The translations under genes and the position numbers were made by a program. From the NCBI RefSeq assembly GCF_041228405.1, contig NZ_CP133888.1:3906001-3970000 (forward strand): a stretch of DNA of 64,000 bases, read 5' to 3'. Positions 9,032-17,492 of the stretch are shown piece by piece. Under the pieces are notes generated by a model that did no database searches, was not told where the DNA came from, and saw nothing but the letters and a program-made list of their open reading frames with translations. This DNA comes from Salinilacustrithrix flava (GTDB taxonomy: Bacteria > Actinomycetota > Acidimicrobiia > Acidimicrobiales > Salinilacustritrichaceae). How positions within the stretch are numbered: the stretch's first letter is position 1; the number at the start of each line of letters is the position of its first letter.

Positions 9032-10015
9032 TCAGGCGTGGATGGCGTCGTCGTCGGGCGAGCGCCCCACGACCAGCCCGTGGCGCATGACCGTGACGGG
9101 CCCGTCGTCACTCACCGCGATGACCACGGCGTCGGGGTCGTCGTAGCTGTAGCGCAGCGCCGAGGTGTGCTTCGTCCCGCCGAGCGGGCGGACGTGCTCC
9201 TCCGCGTCGCGGCTCGGCACGAGGTGGATGCCCATGCGGCGCAGCACACCGTCGGCATCGAACACGGTGGCGCCATCGGACTGGGCCAGGCCGTGGCGGA
9301 GCGGGGCCAGGTCGTAGGGCCGCTGGATCCGCAGCTCCGGTGGCACCTGCAGCCGCTGCTGGTGGTTGGCGGACAGGTCCCCGGTGGGGTGCATGATGAG
9401 CAGCGCACCGATGTGGCGTGCGCCGAGGTCGTGGACGGCGAAGTCCAGCAGGTGGCCCAGCACCGTGCGCTGGCCCGCCGCCAGGCACCCGGGGATCTCC
9501 TCGATCCAGGACTCGAGCGGCGGCTCGTGGTGCCAGCCACCCATGTCCGAGCGCACGACGCCGAACGGTCCGACGACGCGGACGATGCCCGCCTCGTCGC
9601 GCTGGACCAGGCGGGCCCCGGAGGCCTCGGCCAGCACGACGAGGTCCCGCTCGGACCCGGCCGAGCGGTCGAAGACGACGAACTCGTCCAGGCCCTGGGG
9701 CACCCGCACGGCCCACGCCGAGAACCCATCGGCGAAGCGGCGGATCTGGGCGTCCCGGTAGCCGGTGGTCTGACGCCTCGACACCTGCAGCTGGGTCGAG
9801 ATGTGCCACTCGTCGGCATCCACGCTCGGGCCCACGATGGCGCCGTAGGTGGGCACCCGTTGCTCGTGGACGGGCGGCCGCAGTGCGTAGTCGAGCTCCT
9901 CGAGCAGCGGGTCGCCGACGCCTCCCGGTGCGAGGAAGCCGACCCCCTCGTCGGCCAGCTCCTCGGCGAGCCGGCGCATGCGGGAGGTGGTGGTGACGGC
10001 TCGCTGGGCTTCCAC
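9032..10015 (-). CDS. DisA_N (diadenylate cyclase-like) domain protein with altered motif
   Basis: A 327-residue protein whose residues about 185-315 match the DisA_N/diadenylate cyclase fold. IGALLIM opens the domain, D247-G-A249 is the DGA metal/ATP motif, and GTKHTSALRYS (280-290) sits where active cyclases have GTRHRxA; the RHR triad is K282-H-T284. VVIAVSDDGPV follows, as in the family. The first about 180 residues are not recognised and look like a private sensor domain. Loss of both arginines may reduce or abolish c-di-AMP synthesis, so binding or another nucleotide product is possible. Start GTG 10015 has a TAGCGT box 6 nt upstream. Confidence 0.75.
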   Translation of the reverse strand: MEAQRAVTTTSRMRRLAEELADEGVGFLAPGGVGDPLLEELDYALRPPVHEQRVPTYGAIVGPSVDADEWHISTQLQVSRRQTTGYRDAQIRRFADGFSAWAVRVPQGLDEFVVFDRSAGSERDLVVLAEASGARLVQRDEAGIVRVVGPFGVVRSDMGGWHHEPPLESWIEEIPGCLAAGQRTVLGHLLDFAVHDLGARHIGALLIMHPTGDLSANHQQRLQVPPELRIQRPYDLAPLRHGLAQSDGATVFDADGVLRRMGIHLVPSRDAEEHVRPLGGTKHTSALRYSYDDPDAVVIAVSDDGPVTVMRHGLVVGRSPDDDAIHA

Positions 10016-10021
10016 GTCGCC

Positions 10022-10027
10022 ACGCTA
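10022..10027 (-). promoter_or_regulatory. -10 box of a leaderless promoter (DisA_N-domain gene)
   Basis: TAGCGT on the minus strand, 6 nt from the GTG at 10015. Confidence 0.55.
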
Positions 10028-10086
10028 CGGGGGGTCGAGCGCGATCGGGCAGGTACCGTCGACCGACCACCGACCCGGGAGCGGAC

Positions 10087-11346
10087 ATGGAGCAAGCCGG
10101 CACGCACGCAGCACCCCTCGCCGCCGTCCCCGACCCCGAGGGCAAGCGGGTGGCGGTGCGCGTCACCCCTGACGCCCTCCGCCACATCCGCGGCGGGCAC
10201 CCGTGGGTGTTCGACCGCTCCATCACCTCCGCCGGCCACGACGCGCCGCCCGGCGCGCTCGCCGTTGTCTTCGACGACCGCCGTCGCTTCGCGGCCATCG
10301 GCCTGTGGGACCCGACGTCGCCCCTCCGCATCCGGATCCTCCATGCCGGCGATCCCGAGACCGTCGACGAGGGGTTCTGGGGATCCCGCCTCGCGCAGGC
10401 CGAGGAGCGTCGGCGCCCGCTGGTCGAGGACGGCTCCACCACCGGCTACCGCTGGGTGAACGGGGAGAGCGACGGGCTGCCCGGCCTCATCGTGGATCGC
10501 TACGGGACGACCGCAGTGGTGAAGGTGTACAGCGCGGCCTGGCTCCCCCACCTTCCCACCCTGGTGCCCTTGGTGGCCGACGGGCTCGAGCGCGTGGTGC
10601 TTCGCCTCTCCCGCGCCGTCGCCGACGGTCCCACCCACGGCCTCGTCGACGGCCAGGTCCTCGTCGGCACCGCGCCGGACGGTCCGGTCGAGTTCCTCGA
10701 GCACGGCCTGGCCTTCGGAGCCGACGTCGTCCACGGCCAGAAGACCGGCCACTTCCTCGACCAGCGGGACAACCGCGCCCTCGTCGGCTCGCTCGCCGCG
10801 GGCATGGACGTGCTCGACGTCTTCGCCTGCACGGGCGGCTTCAGCGTGCACGCCGCGGCGGGTGGCGCCCGCTCGGTGCACACGGTTGACCTGAGCGAGC
10901 CGGCCATCGACACCTCGGTGGCCAACATGGCCCGCAACCACCACCTGGCGAACGTGGCCGCGTGCGACCACACCACCGAGGTCGGCGACGCCTTCCGGGT
11001 CCTCGAGCGCCACGCCGCCGCCGACCGGCGCTGGGACGTCGTCGTGATCGACCCGCCGTCGTTCGCCCCACGCCAGGATGCGGTGGGTCGGGCGCTGAAG
11101 GCCTACGCCCGCCTGACCACCCTCGGCCTGGCGGTCACCCGCCGGGGCGGCCTGCTCGTGCAGTCGTCGTGCTCGAGCCGCATCGACGCCGACACGTTCC
11201 ATCGCCAGCTGCGCGACGTCGCCCGCCGCCAGGGCCACGGCCTGGAGGAGGTGGCCCGCACGACGCATCCGATCGACCACCCCGTCACGTTCCCCGAGGC
11301 CTGGTACCTGAAGACCGCGTTCGTGCGGGTCGACCCCCGGCCCTGA
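10087..11346 (+). CDS. Class I SAM-dependent rRNA methyltransferase, RlmI-like
   Basis: A 419-residue methyltransferase of the RlmI/YccW type (23S rRNA m5C). An N-terminal PUA domain (about 17-95, HPWVFDRSI) is followed by a linker with YRWVNGESDGLPGLIVDRYG, a family hallmark. The SAM-binding domain follows, with LDVFACTGGFSVHAA, VDLSEPA, motif IV DPPSFAPR and a C-terminal SSCSS holding the presumed catalytic cysteine. GGGAGCGGAC 5' of ATG 10087 gives a ribosome binding site, so unlike its neighbours this mRNA has a short leader after a TACCGT box near 10052. The exact target base is inferred from the family only. Confidence 0.85.
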   Translation: MEQAGTHAAPLAAVPDPEGKRVAVRVTPDALRHIRGGHPWVFDRSITSAGHDAPPGALAVVFDDRRRFAAIGLWDPTSPLRIRILHAGDPETVDEGFWGSRLAQAEERRRPLVEDGSTTGYRWVNGESDGLPGLIVDRYGTTAVVKVYSAAWLPHLPTLVPLVADGLERVVLRLSRAVADGPTHGLVDGQVLVGTAPDGPVEFLEHGLAFGADVVHGQKTGHFLDQRDNRALVGSLAAGMDVLDVFACTGGFSVHAAAGGARSVHTVDLSEPAIDTSVANMARNHHLANVAACDHTTEVGDAFRVLERHAAADRRWDVVVIDPPSFAPRQDAVGRALKAYARLTTLGLAVTRRGGLLVQSSCSSRIDADTFHRQLRDVARRQGHGLEEVARTTHPIDHPVTFPEAWYLKTAFVRVDPRP

Positions 11347-11374
11347 TCGAGCGCGACACCCGCACTGCCAGAAC

Positions 11375-12256
11375 TCAGCGGTCGGTGGCCGAGACGTGCA
11401 TGTGGTCCTTCAGGGAGCGCCAGTGGCCGCCCCAACCCCAGCCAGCGCCGGTGAAGCCGGCGACGTCGTCGACGGTGAGCATGCCGGGCCGCGCCTCGGT
11501 GCGATCGACGTAGGCGGTGGCCAGCTCGGGGAGCACCAGGTCGCCCTTGACGTAGGGGTTGTGGAACGGGTTGATGTCCACGGCCCGGCCCTGGGCGTGC
11601 TCGGACCAGCTGCTGGAGCCCCGGGTGGGGCGGCAGACGAACGCAGTGGTGTTGTTGCCGTCGCCGGTGGGCGGGGTGTCGAGCTCCCACGGCTCGACGA
11701 TGCGCATCTCCTCGATCGGGAACCGCCGCTCGTGCAGGTGGGCGAACCCGGCCACGACGGCCTCGACCGCGTCGGCGCGCAGCAGCAGCTCGCCCGTGTG
11801 GATCTCGCCGTCGAAGCCCCAGAACGTCACGAGCACCCAGCGCAGCTCCTCGCGCGGCACCGGGCACTCGGGCCGCCACGTCGACCGGGCCAGCACGTCG
11901 TCGGGGACCTCGGACACCTCGGCCTGGAACGCCTGCGTGGGCGGCGGCGGGAGGTGGTCGGGCGTCTCGAGCCGGCGGTCGACCAGCTCGGGTGGGGTCG
12001 GCTGGGCCGGCACCAGGCCGTCGGGTCCGGGCTGCAGCACGCGGGTGCCGAGCCAGTCGGGCCGGGGCGCGGCGGCGGGGACCGGCTCGGTGGTGGTCGT
12101 CAGCGGCGTGGTCGTCACCGTGGTGGGTGCGAGCTCGTCATCGACGATCGTGGTGTCCGGGGCGGTGCGCTCGACCGCGACGTCGTCGTCACCGCCGCAC
12201 GCCACGGCCACGACGAGCAGCGCCGCCGCCGTCGCTGCCCAGATCGGTCGTCGCAC
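11375..12256 (-). CDS. M15-family D-Ala-D-Ala carboxypeptidase-like lipoprotein
   Basis: A 293-residue secreted lipoprotein with a peptidoglycan carboxypeptidase domain. An N-terminal signal ends in the lipobox VAVAC, then a Thr/Pro-rich linker (about 30-75) tethers the domain. The M15/VanY-like zinc site is visible: SEHAQGRAVDIN (SxHxxGxAxD) and HMHVS near the C-terminus supply the two histidines and one aspartate. It should trim stem peptides of the cell wall outside the membrane. GTG 12256 has a TACGGT box 7 nt upstream. It converges with the methyltransferase gene across 28 nt. Confidence 0.88.
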   Translation of the reverse strand: MRRPIWAATAAALLVVAVACGGDDDVAVERTAPDTTIVDDELAPTTVTTTPLTTTTEPVPAAAPRPDWLGTRVLQPGPDGLVPAQPTPPELVDRRLETPDHLPPPPTQAFQAEVSEVPDDVLARSTWRPECPVPREELRWVLVTFWGFDGEIHTGELLLRADAVEAVVAGFAHLHERRFPIEEMRIVEPWELDTPPTGDGNNTTAFVCRPTRGSSSWSEHAQGRAVDINPFHNPYVKGDLVLPELATAYVDRTEARPGMLTVDDVAGFTGAGWGWGGHWRSLKDHMHVSATDR

Positions 12257-12263
12257 CCGTTCG

Positions 12264-12269
12264 ACCGTA
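12264..12269 (-). promoter_or_regulatory. -10 box of a leaderless promoter (M15 lipoprotein gene)
   Basis: TACGGT on the minus strand, 7 nt from the GTG at 12256. Confidence 0.5.
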
Positions 12270-12277
12270 CCGACGCC

Positions 12278-12862
12278 TCAGGCGGGTGCCACGTCGGTGA
12301 GGTGCGCCACGTCGTTGAACCCGTGCAGCGACGGGCCCCGATCGCCCACCGCGATGCGGGTCACCGACGCCGGAGCCACGAACATCCGCCAGGAGACCTC
12401 GTCGCCGACGCCCATGGCCCACGCGGCGGCCGCCTTGATCGGCGAGACGTGGGTGACGACCACCACGTGGCCGTCCCGGGCCGCCGGGGCCAGGTCCTCG
12501 CAGGCGGCGCGGACCCGCTCGCCGAGGGACCGCAGGCTCTCACCGCCGGGCGGGGCGAACGCCACGTCGCTCCGCCACCGTCGCCACAGGTCGGCGTCGA
12601 CGTCGCGCATCGGCGTGCCGTCGAGGTCGCCGTAGTCGAGCTCGATCCACCGATCGTCGACCTCCACGGACCCACCCCACGCCTCGGCGGTCGCCCGGGT
12701 CCGCGCCAGCGGGCTGCACACGACGCGGTCGACCGGGCCGATGCTGCGGGCGACCGCGGCCGCCTGCGCCCGGCCGAGCGGGTCGAGCTCGGCGTCGATG
12801 CGGCCGAGCAGGAGGCCGGACCGGTTCGCCTCGGTGCGCCCGTGGCGGACGAGCGTCAGCAC
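12278..12862 (-). CDS. Histidine phosphatase family protein
   Basis: A 194-residue phosphoglycerate-mutase-like phosphatase. The catalytic RHG is in LVRHGRTEAN (5-14), the second arginine in SPLAR, the acid in WIELDYGDLDG, and the second histidine in VVTHVSPIKA. Members dephosphorylate sugar phosphates, nucleotides or cobalamin precursors; the substrate here is unknown. GTG 12862 was chosen because it directly opens the core strand VLTLVRHG and overlaps the stop of the upstream membrane gene. The longer in-frame extension upstream is antisense to that gene and not credible. Confidence 0.85.
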   Translation of the reverse strand: MLTLVRHGRTEANRSGLLLGRIDAELDPLGRAQAAAVARSIGPVDRVVCSPLARTRATAEAWGGSVEVDDRWIELDYGDLDGTPMRDVDADLWRRWRSDVAFAPPGGESLRSLGERVRAACEDLAPAARDGHVVVVTHVSPIKAAAAWAMGVGDEVSWRMFVAPASVTRIAVGDRGPSLHGFNDVAHLTDVAPA

Positions 12863-13356
12863 GTGCCCTGCACCGGGGAGGTGCCGGCCCGGGGCAGGCG
12901 GCCGGTGCGGCGGAACTCGTCCCGTGCCGCCCGGTCGTCGAGGCCGACCCGTCGGACCCACCACAGGCCGAGCCCGATGCCGGCCAGCTCGAGCAGCACC
13001 GACAGGGCGCCGCGGGCCAGCTCGGGCGGCTGGGCATCGGAGAGGCCGATGCCGGTCAGCGGCCACCAGAAGGCGTCGGTGTCGGCCCAGCTTCCGCTGA
13101 AGACGAGGTGGGCGAGGAGGCCGATGGGGATCCCGAGGAGGCGACGGCGCAGCAGGCGCCGACCCTGGGTGGCCGCCATCACCAGCGCGAGCACCGCCAC
13201 CGCGGTCACGAGGGAGTGCAGCGGGCCGGGTCGCCCGAGGACGACCTCGCCCACGGGGAGGACGGCCCCGACCATCACGAAGCGGTAGTCGAGGGCCGGG
13301 CTGTCGAACACCGCCCACACGCCGGCGAGCGCGGTGGCCACGTACCAGATGAGCAC
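12856..13356 (-). CDS. Multi-spanning membrane protein of unknown function
   Basis: A 166-residue membrane protein with four hydrophobic segments (about 3-17, 24-38, 46-62, 75-90) plus one near 118-132. The motif ALDYRFVMVGAVLPVGE followed by PGPLHSLV and LLAHLVF recalls the LexA-regulated, YdjM-like membrane hydrolase family, where Asp/His residues at helix ends bind metal; the resemblance is weak. It is translationally coupled to the phosphatase gene (GTGCTGA overlap) and starts 14 nt after the zinc-ribbon gene, so it belongs to the PBP-zinc ribbon-membrane protein-phosphatase run. Confidence 0.7.
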   Translation of the reverse strand: MLIWYVATALAGVWAVFDSPALDYRFVMVGAVLPVGEVVLGRPGPLHSLVTAVAVLALVMAATQGRRLLRRRLLGIPIGLLAHLVFSGSWADTDAFWWPLTGIGLSDAQPPELARGALSVLLELAGIGLGLWWVRRVGLDDRAARDEFRRTGRLPRAGTSPVQGTC

Positions 13357-13369
13357 CGGGTGGTCCGGC

Positions 13370-14083
13370 TCAGTCGCGGACGAGGAAGCGTCCGCAGTCC
13401 TCGCAGCGGACCGGTTCCTCGGGGCTCAGGTGCAGGATGCGGTCGTGCTCCACGGCGGACAGCTTCATGTGGCAGGCGCCGCATGATCCGTGCTCCAGCC
13501 GGGCCACGGCGACGCCGCCGAGCCGGCCCCGCACGGTCTCGTACTCCTGCAGCGCGCCCGGATCGATGTCGCCGACCACCTCGGCGCGCCGGTCCCGGAC
13601 CTCGTTGCGCTCCCGGTCGATGTCGGCCTCGGCCTCGGCGATGCCGGCGGTGAGGGCGACGGCTCGCTGGTCGAGCTCGGCCTGGCGCTCGGCGAGCCCG
13701 GCCAGGCGGGCGTCGATGGGTTCCACCTGCTCCATCAGCTCCAGCTCCTGGTCCTCCAACCCGGAGATGCGGCGCTTGAGGGCGGCGATCTCGTCCTGGA
13801 GCGCCTGGAGCTCCTTGACGTCGGAGCTCCCGCTGTACAGCTGCCGATCGGCGCTGGCGATCTTGTCCTCGATCGAGGCGATCTCGTCCTCGATGCGCTT
13901 CTGCTCCTTGTCGAGGACGTGCTTGTCGCCCTCGACGGCGGCGACCTCGGCGCGGAGCGCGGCGAGCTGGTCCTCGACCTCGACCAGCTCGGCCCGGGCC
14001 GGCAGCTGGCGCTCCCGGTGGTCGAGCTGGGTCAGGCTGGTGTCGAGGGCCTGCACGTCGAGGAGCTGCTTCCAGGGGTTCAT
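13370..14083 (-). CDS. Zinc-ribbon coiled-coil protein
   Basis: A 237-residue protein of the C4-type zinc-ribbon coiled-coil family found across Actinobacteria. Residues about 8-175 form a long heptad-rich antiparallel coiled coil (LVEVEDQLAALRAEVAAVE and similar), followed by a zinc ribbon with GSCGACHMKL and RCEDCGRFLV (CxxC...CxxC). It probably binds nucleic acid or a protein partner; relatives are linked to RNase H and nucleotide-repair neighbourhoods. ATG 14083 overlaps the penicillin-binding protein stop (ATGA), so translation is coupled. Confidence 0.85.
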   Translation of the reverse strand: MNPWKQLLDVQALDTSLTQLDHRERQLPARAELVEVEDQLAALRAEVAAVEGDKHVLDKEQKRIEDEIASIEDKIASADRQLYSGSSDVKELQALQDEIAALKRRISGLEDQELELMEQVEPIDARLAGLAERQAELDQRAVALTAGIAEAEADIDRERNEVRDRRAEVVGDIDPGALQEYETVRGRLGGVAVARLEHGSCGACHMKLSAVEHDRILHLSPEEPVRCEDCGRFLVRD

Positions 14084-16278
14084 GGTTCGACGAAGTCTTC
14101 CGTGCTCGGTGGCGGGGTGGGAGGGCCGCCGCCGTCGTCGCTCCCGCCACCGGTGTCCGCGGTGGTCGTCGGCGCGGGCGCGGCCGTGGTCGTCGGTGCC
14201 GGCGTACGTGACGGGGGCCGGGTGGGTGTGCGGCGTCGGCGCGTGGGCGGCGTCGTGGTGTAGCCGTCGAGGTCGATGTTGCGGTCCAGGCGCAGGGTGC
14301 CGGTGCCCCGCCGGGCGGGCGGGTCGGCGAAGGGCTCGGGCTCCATGTTGGCGAGCACGGCGTTGTAGAGCCGTCCGAAGATCTGGGCCGGGTAGGACCC
14401 GCCGGTGACGCTGCGGCCGCCGACCCGGTTCATGGGGACGTTGCCCTCCATCGCACCCATCCACACGGCGGTGGAGAGCTGGCGGCTGAAGCCCACGAAC
14501 CAGCCGTTGGAGGAGTCCTGGGCCGTGCCGGTCTTGCCGGCGACGTCGTGGCCGCGGACCCGGGCCGCAGTACCGGTGCCGCTCTCGACGTTCTCCCGGA
14601 GGATGTCGGCGGCGATCTGCGCGGTCTCGATCGAGACCACCCGCTTGCCCGGGTCGCTGTGCTGGAAGATGACGTCGCCGTCCCGGTCGAGCACCCGCTC
14701 CACGAAGTACGGGGTGTGGTAGTGGCCATCGTTGGCGATCGCGGCGTAGGCGGCGGCCATGCCGAGGGGCGTGACCTCCTGGGTGCCGAGGGGGGTCGAG
14801 AAGAAGGAGGGGTCCAGGGGCACGATCTCGTTGGCGGCGTTGCGGGTGACGATGCCCATCTCGCCGGCGAGCTCGGTGACGTTGTCGATGCCGGCGATCT
14901 GCCCGAGCCGCACGTAGCCGCAGTTGGACGAGGCCGTGGTCATGGCCCGGATGGAGCCGACGAAGCCGCGGGAGTTGTTGAAGTTCTCGACCTCGTAGGG
15001 CTCGTCCTCGGTCGGCAGGTTGAACCGGCACGGCCCTCGCCCCGAGATCGTGTCCTGGGGGGCGTAGCCCTGCTCGAGCAGCTCGAGGAGCACGAAGGTC
15101 TTGAAGGACGACCCGGGCTGCCGGTAGCCCTGCGTGGCCAGGTTGAACTTGTACTGGTCGCCGAAGCCGGGCCCGCCGACGAGCGCCCGCACCGCACCGG
15201 TGCCGGGGTCCACCGTCGCCGAGGCCACCGTGCCGACGGCGTCGAAGCCGGCCAGGTTCCGGCCGGCGATGAACAGGGCGGGTTCGCCCTCGAGCGCGAA
15301 CGGGGCGAGCGTGTCGTTGCGGGCGACCTCGGACAGGTACTGCAGGCCGATGTCGAGGGTGGTGTGGATCTGCAGGCCGCCACGGAACACGGCGTCGAAG
15401 CGCTCGGTGGCCGTCTCGCCCAGGCGGGGGTCGGCGAGGAGCGCCTGCTTGACCTCCTCCACGAAGTAGTCGTCGGGCGGAGGCGTGTACTGGCTGGGCT
15501 CGGTCGGCAGCGGCACGGCGTTGTACCAGGCTGCGTCGTCCTCGGTGATGTGGCCCTCGTCGACCATCCGGCTGAGCGCGATCCGGCGGCGCTCGACGGC
15601 GACCTCGGGGTAGCGGAACGGGTTGTAGTCGATCGGGTCACGGATCATCCCCGCCAGCAGGGCGGCCTGGCCCGGGTCGAGCTCGGAGGCGGACACGTTG
15701 AAGTAGGTCTCCGCCGCGGTCTGGATGCCGTAGCTGTGGTTCCCGAGGTAGATCGTGTTCAGGTAGCGCTCGAGGATCTCCTCCTTGGACATCTGCTCCT
15801 CGAGCCGGACCGCCAGGAAGACCTCCCGGGTCTTGCGGTCGAAGGTCTGCTCCGAGGTCAGCACGCTCTGCTTGATGAGCTGCTGGGTGATGGTGGAGCC
15901 GCCCTGGGTGGTGCCGCCGGCATCGACGTTGGACAGCAGCGCACGCACGGTGGCCCGGACGTTCACACCCTTGTGGTCCCAGAAGCCGGAGTCCTCGACA
16001 GCGAGCACCGCGTCGATCACGTGGTCCGGGATCTCGTCGAGGGTGATCGGCGCCCGGTTCTCCTCCTCCTGGAAGGTGGCGATGAGGGTGCCGTCGACGG
16101 CGTAGACGTAGGAGCGCTGCGACAGGCCACGCAGCTCCACGTCGCTGGCCTCGCCGTGGGCTGCCTCGGTGAGCCCGGTGAGCTGGGGGGCGACCGCCAT
16201 CCCGACCGCCGTGACCACCACGGAGGCGAGCGCGAGCAGCAGGGCGATGCGCACGAGGGAGTTCAGGGCGCGGGTCAC
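14080..16278 (-). CDS. Class A penicillin-binding protein (transglycosylase/transpeptidase)
   Basis: A bifunctional peptidoglycan synthase of 732 residues. A single N-terminal anchor helix precedes the GT51 domain with EDSGFWDHKGVN, GGSTITQQLIK and RKTREVFLAVRLEEQ. The transpeptidase domain has SxxK in PGSSFKTF, SxN in TASSNCGY and KTGTAQD. The C-terminus is a Thr/Pro-rich low-complexity tail. GTG 16278 puts a short basic N-terminus right before the membrane helix, 9 nt after a minus-strand TACGAT box. The alternative GTG at 16302 would lie upstream of that box and add 8 residues. The stop overlaps the zinc-ribbon start. Confidence 0.92.
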   Translation of the reverse strand: MTRALNSLVRIALLLALASVVVTAVGMAVAPQLTGLTEAAHGEASDVELRGLSQRSYVYAVDGTLIATFQEEENRAPITLDEIPDHVIDAVLAVEDSGFWDHKGVNVRATVRALLSNVDAGGTTQGGSTITQQLIKQSVLTSEQTFDRKTREVFLAVRLEEQMSKEEILERYLNTIYLGNHSYGIQTAAETYFNVSASELDPGQAALLAGMIRDPIDYNPFRYPEVAVERRRIALSRMVDEGHITEDDAAWYNAVPLPTEPSQYTPPPDDYFVEEVKQALLADPRLGETATERFDAVFRGGLQIHTTLDIGLQYLSEVARNDTLAPFALEGEPALFIAGRNLAGFDAVGTVASATVDPGTGAVRALVGGPGFGDQYKFNLATQGYRQPGSSFKTFVLLELLEQGYAPQDTISGRGPCRFNLPTEDEPYEVENFNNSRGFVGSIRAMTTASSNCGYVRLGQIAGIDNVTELAGEMGIVTRNAANEIVPLDPSFFSTPLGTQEVTPLGMAAAYAAIANDGHYHTPYFVERVLDRDGDVIFQHSDPGKRVVSIETAQIAADILRENVESGTGTAARVRGHDVAGKTGTAQDSSNGWFVGFSRQLSTAVWMGAMEGNVPMNRVGGRSVTGGSYPAQIFGRLYNAVLANMEPEPFADPPARRGTGTLRLDRNIDLDGYTTTPPTRRRRTPTRPPSRTPAPTTTAAPAPTTTADTGGGSDDGGGPPTPPPSTEDFVEP

Positions 16279-16287
16279 GACCGCTCG

Positions 16288-16293
16288 ATCGTA
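16288..16293 (-). promoter_or_regulatory. Possible -10 box of the penicillin-binding protein gene
   Basis: TACGAT on the minus strand, 9 nt before GTG 16278. Spacing is looser than at the other candidate leaderless promoters. Confidence 0.35.
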
Positions 16294-16372
16294 CCGGCGC
16301 ACCTGTGGGACCGGCGATCACCGGCCGCGCCGGCTCCTCGGTAGGTTCGGTCCCGATGACCGGGACCGTGCG

Positions 16373-17410
16373 ATGACCGACTGGGCCCTCGCCGGCGCCG
16401 GGTGGATCAGCGCGATCCACGGCCTCGCGATCCGTTCCCTGCCCGGGTCCAGGGTCGTCGCGGTCGCCTCGCGCACCGACGCGTCGGCCGCACGGCGGAT
16501 CGCCGAGACCGGCGGCCGCGCCGTGCCCTACGAGGAGCTGCCCGCCGGCGCCGACATCGTGGTCGTCGCCACACCTCCGTCCCGGCACGCGACGGATGCG
16601 CTGCGGGCCATGGCGGGGGGTGCCGCGGTGCTCGTCGAGAAGCCGCTGTGCACCACGCTCGCCGACGCCGACCGGCTGGTCCGGGTCGTGGAGGCCGGCG
16701 GGCTGCTCACCTACGCCGAGAACCTCCTGTTCGCCGACGCCACCGCCGCCGCGCTCACCGAGGTCGCGGGTCTCGGCCCCCTCCGGCACCTGTCCGCCCG
16801 CGCGCTGCAGCCCCGACCGACCTGGGGGGACTTCACCCGCCGCCACTGGGGCGGCGGCGCGCTGTTCGACCTCGGGGTCCACCCGCTCGCCCTGGTCGTC
16901 CGGGCTGCGCGGGCGACACCGATCGCCGTGTCGGCCCGGTTCGACGCCAGCCCGGACGTCGAGGTCGAGGACCACGCCCACGTTTCCCTGCGCTTCGACT
17001 CCGGCCTCGTCGCCGAGGTCGAGGTGTCCTGGCGGAGCCCGACGGGCGTCTGGGACCTGCAGGCCGCCTCCGACGCCGGCGCCGTCCGCTTCGAGCTCCT
17101 CCCCGACGTTGCGCTCGAGCGCAACGGGGAACCGGTCGCACTGCCACCGCTCCCCCAGCGCGAGCCCGACGACCCGGCCCCACCGCAGCTGGATCGCTAC
17201 GGCTACGTCGAGCAGCTTCGGGACACCGAGGCATCGGTCCGGGCGGGCCGGGCATCGTCGGTGAGCGACGTGCACCTCGGCCGCGACCTGCTGGAGATCG
17301 TGTGCGCCGCCTCCGAGTCAGCCCGGACCGGCGAGGAGGTCGAGCTTCCGTGGACCGGCCCCCGGGATCGCACGCCGATCGACCTGTGGCGCCCGATGCC
17401 GGAGGGATGA
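16373..17410 (+). CDS. Gfo/Idh/MocA family oxidoreductase
   Basis: A 345-residue NAD(P)-dependent oxidoreductase. The N-terminal Rossmann domain has LAGAGWISAIHG, VVVATPPSRHA and the family signature VLVEKPLCTTLADAD with the conserved EKP. The C-terminal alpha/beta domain includes GGGALFDLGVHPLALV, with the substrate-binding Asp and His. Family members oxidise sugars, inositol or biliverdin; the substrate is unknown. ATG 16373 begins the domain directly. Upstream, TAGGTT (16342-16347) and a six-codon open frame starting at ATG 16356 end exactly over this start codon (ATGA), so initiation may be coupled to a tiny leader peptide. Confidence 0.88.
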   Translation: MTDWALAGAGWISAIHGLAIRSLPGSRVVAVASRTDASAARRIAETGGRAVPYEELPAGADIVVVATPPSRHATDALRAMAGGAAVLVEKPLCTTLADADRLVRVVEAGGLLTYAENLLFADATAAALTEVAGLGPLRHLSARALQPRPTWGDFTRRHWGGGALFDLGVHPLALVVRAARATPIAVSARFDASPDVEVEDHAHVSLRFDSGLVAEVEVSWRSPTGVWDLQAASDAGAVRFELLPDVALERNGEPVALPPLPQREPDDPAPPQLDRYGYVEQLRDTEASVRAGRASSVSDVHLGRDLLEIVCAASESARTGEEVELPWTGPRDRTPIDLWRPMPEG

Positions 17411-17480
17411 CACCGCCCCCCGATCTGACCATCTGGGGAACGGACCCGTTCAGCTCGTGCTCCGCGGTCGGTGCGTCACT

Positions 17481-17486
17481 TAGCGT
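17481..17486 (+). promoter_or_regulatory. -10 box of a leaderless promoter (diguanylate cyclase gene)
   Basis: TAGCGT, 6 nt from the GTG at 17493. Confidence 0.55.
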
Positions 17487-17492
17487 GGCAAC

